A stretch of 23,177 nt of DNA from an uncultured Faecalibacterium sp. (lineage in GTDB: Bacteria > Bacillota > Clostridia > Oscillospirales > Ruminococcaceae). Where the stretch lies: the NCBI GenBank assembly GCA_937917475.1, contig CALDNF010000108.1, positions 1-23,177 of the forward strand, written 5' to 3'. The notes under the pieces are model-generated. The model had not been told where the DNA came from. It saw nothing but the letters and a program-made list of their open reading frames with translations, and did no database searches. Shown piece by piece: positions 22,754 through 23,177 of this stretch. Both the position numbers and the translations under genes were made by a program. Each line of letters starts with the position of its first letter. Position 1 is the stretch's first letter.

Positions 22754-22764
22754 CAACAAAAAAC

Positions 22765-22816
22765 AAGGAGGAAGCGCACCGCCCCGGCTCTGGCTGCGGC
22801 AGTGCGCAACGAGAGA
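22765..22816 (+). promoter_or_regulatory. Hairpin between the Shine-Dalgarno and start codon of the Mrp-type gene
   Basis: AAGGAGG (22765-22771) is 45 nt from the ATG at 22817. Between them GCGCACcGCC (22774-22783) pairs with GGCaGTGCGC (22798-22807), 9 bp with one mismatch and a 14-nt loop. Folding leaves 11 unpaired bases between the site and the ATG. The GAGAGA directly before the ATG has no spacing. Confidence 0.6.
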
Positions 22817-23177
22817 ATGAGTGAAGAATGTACCCATGACTGCTCCAGCTGTGGCGCAGCGTGTTCTTCCCGTGAAGCAGCTCCCCAGCACGATGCTCCC
22901 AACCCCAACAGCAGCGTCAAAAAGGTCATTGGCGTTGTGTCGGGCAAGGGCGGCGTGGGCAAGAGCATGACCAGCGCACTGCTGGCCTGCGCCATGGCCC
23001 GCCGGGGCTATCACTGCGGCATCCTGGATGCCGATATCACCGGCCCGTCCATCCCCAAACTGTTCGGCATCCATGGCCGTGCCATGGCCGATGACAAGGG
23101 CTGCTGGCCCATCCAGAGCAGGATGGGCATTGATGTGATGAGCATCAACCTGCTGGTGGAAAACGAAGAAGACCCCG
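22817..23177 (+). CDS. Mrp/NBP35-type Fe-S cluster carrier ATPase (partial, N-terminal 120 residues)
   Basis: The protein starts MSEECTHDCSSCGAAC, a Cys-rich N-terminus common in clostridial members, then a spacer and the deviant Walker A GKGGVGKS (about 44-51), followed by the DADITGPSIPKLFG segment (about 72-85) that is characteristic of Mrp/NBP35 proteins. This family dimerises, binds a bridging [4Fe-4S] cluster and hands it to apo-proteins, using ATP. The gene runs out of the window in frame. The start codon was chosen for the Cys motif right after it; GTG at 22802 and CTG at 22790 are in frame but poorly placed for the only strong Shine-Dalgarno. It is divergent from the flippase gene. 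Confidence 0.93.
   Translation, partial: MSEECTHDCSSCGAACSSREAAPQHDAPNPNSSVKKVIGVVSGKGGVGKSMTSALLACAMARRGYHCGILDADITGPSIPKLFGIHGRAMADDKGCWPIQSRMGIDVMSINLLVENEEDP

Noticed and set aside
1..23177. Mobile element, prophage, CRISPR array, tRNA or toxin-antitoxin pair
   Set aside because: No transposase, integrase, regular spaced repeats, tRNA-like cloverleaf or small paired genes were seen on either strand.

Overview
This 23.2 kb window is ordinary chromosomal DNA of a GC-rich, low-GC-phylum (Firmicutes) anaerobe. Gene content and protein style best fit the Oscillospiraceae/Ruminococcaceae, and a Faecalibacterium-like gut bacterium is my best guess. Evidence for this includes a YmfF/YmfH peptidase pair, YloU-FakA, a PheB-type ACT protein, strong AGGAGG Shine-Dalgarno sites and AT-rich TATAAT promoters. 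This placement is inference; no 16S or marker search was possible. No phage, insertion sequence, CRISPR array, tRNA or rRNA was seen.

Layout, left to right. The left edge holds the first codons of rplU (ribosomal protein L21) behind a very good promoter and a short leader that can fold in two exclusive ways. Next is a minus-strand operon, read right to left: a degenerate VanY-type peptidase, ymfF-like, ymfH-like, then lgt. A GNRA-loop terminator separates it from a second minus-strand operon for the aspartate-to-threonine branch: ACT regulator, hom, thrB, lysC. That operon's promoter lies inside the hairpin that follows a large class A penicillin-binding protein gene, which seems to start with the rare codon ATT. 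Divergent from the PBP gene is a small secreted or membrane-anchored BofC-like protein. It converges, across a bidirectional terminator, on a Na+/phosphate cotransporter with a PhoU-like tail, which is preceded by 11-bp-phased TTTACA-like repeats. A two-CBS-domain protein resembling CbpB/DarB follows.

The next plus-strand unit is yloU (Asp23 family) and fakA (fatty-acid kinase). It converges on a minus-strand unit of lysA and a small membrane protein. The 246-bp gap between them is a compound repeat: two inverted copies of a modular hairpin repeat flank a strongly structured core, and one copy supplies the last codons and the stop of the membrane protein gene. Then come a membrane-bound nucleotide-sugar 4,6-dehydratase (CapD/PglF/WbpM type) and a SpoVB/MurJ-like flippase, probably for surface polysaccharide. 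At the right edge is the start of a divergent Mrp/NBP35-type Fe-S ATPase. Its Shine-Dalgarno is separated from the ATG by a hairpin, which suggests a structure-bridged ribosome site.

The main themes are envelope assembly (Lgt, PBP, LysA product diaminopimelate/lysine, sugar dehydratase, flippase) and aspartate-family amino acids (LysC, Hom, ThrB, LysA). I found no convincing new multi-gene system. The points worth a second look are small: unusual starts, an internal start in lysC, a peptidase lacking a zinc ligand, and the repeat and leader structures.
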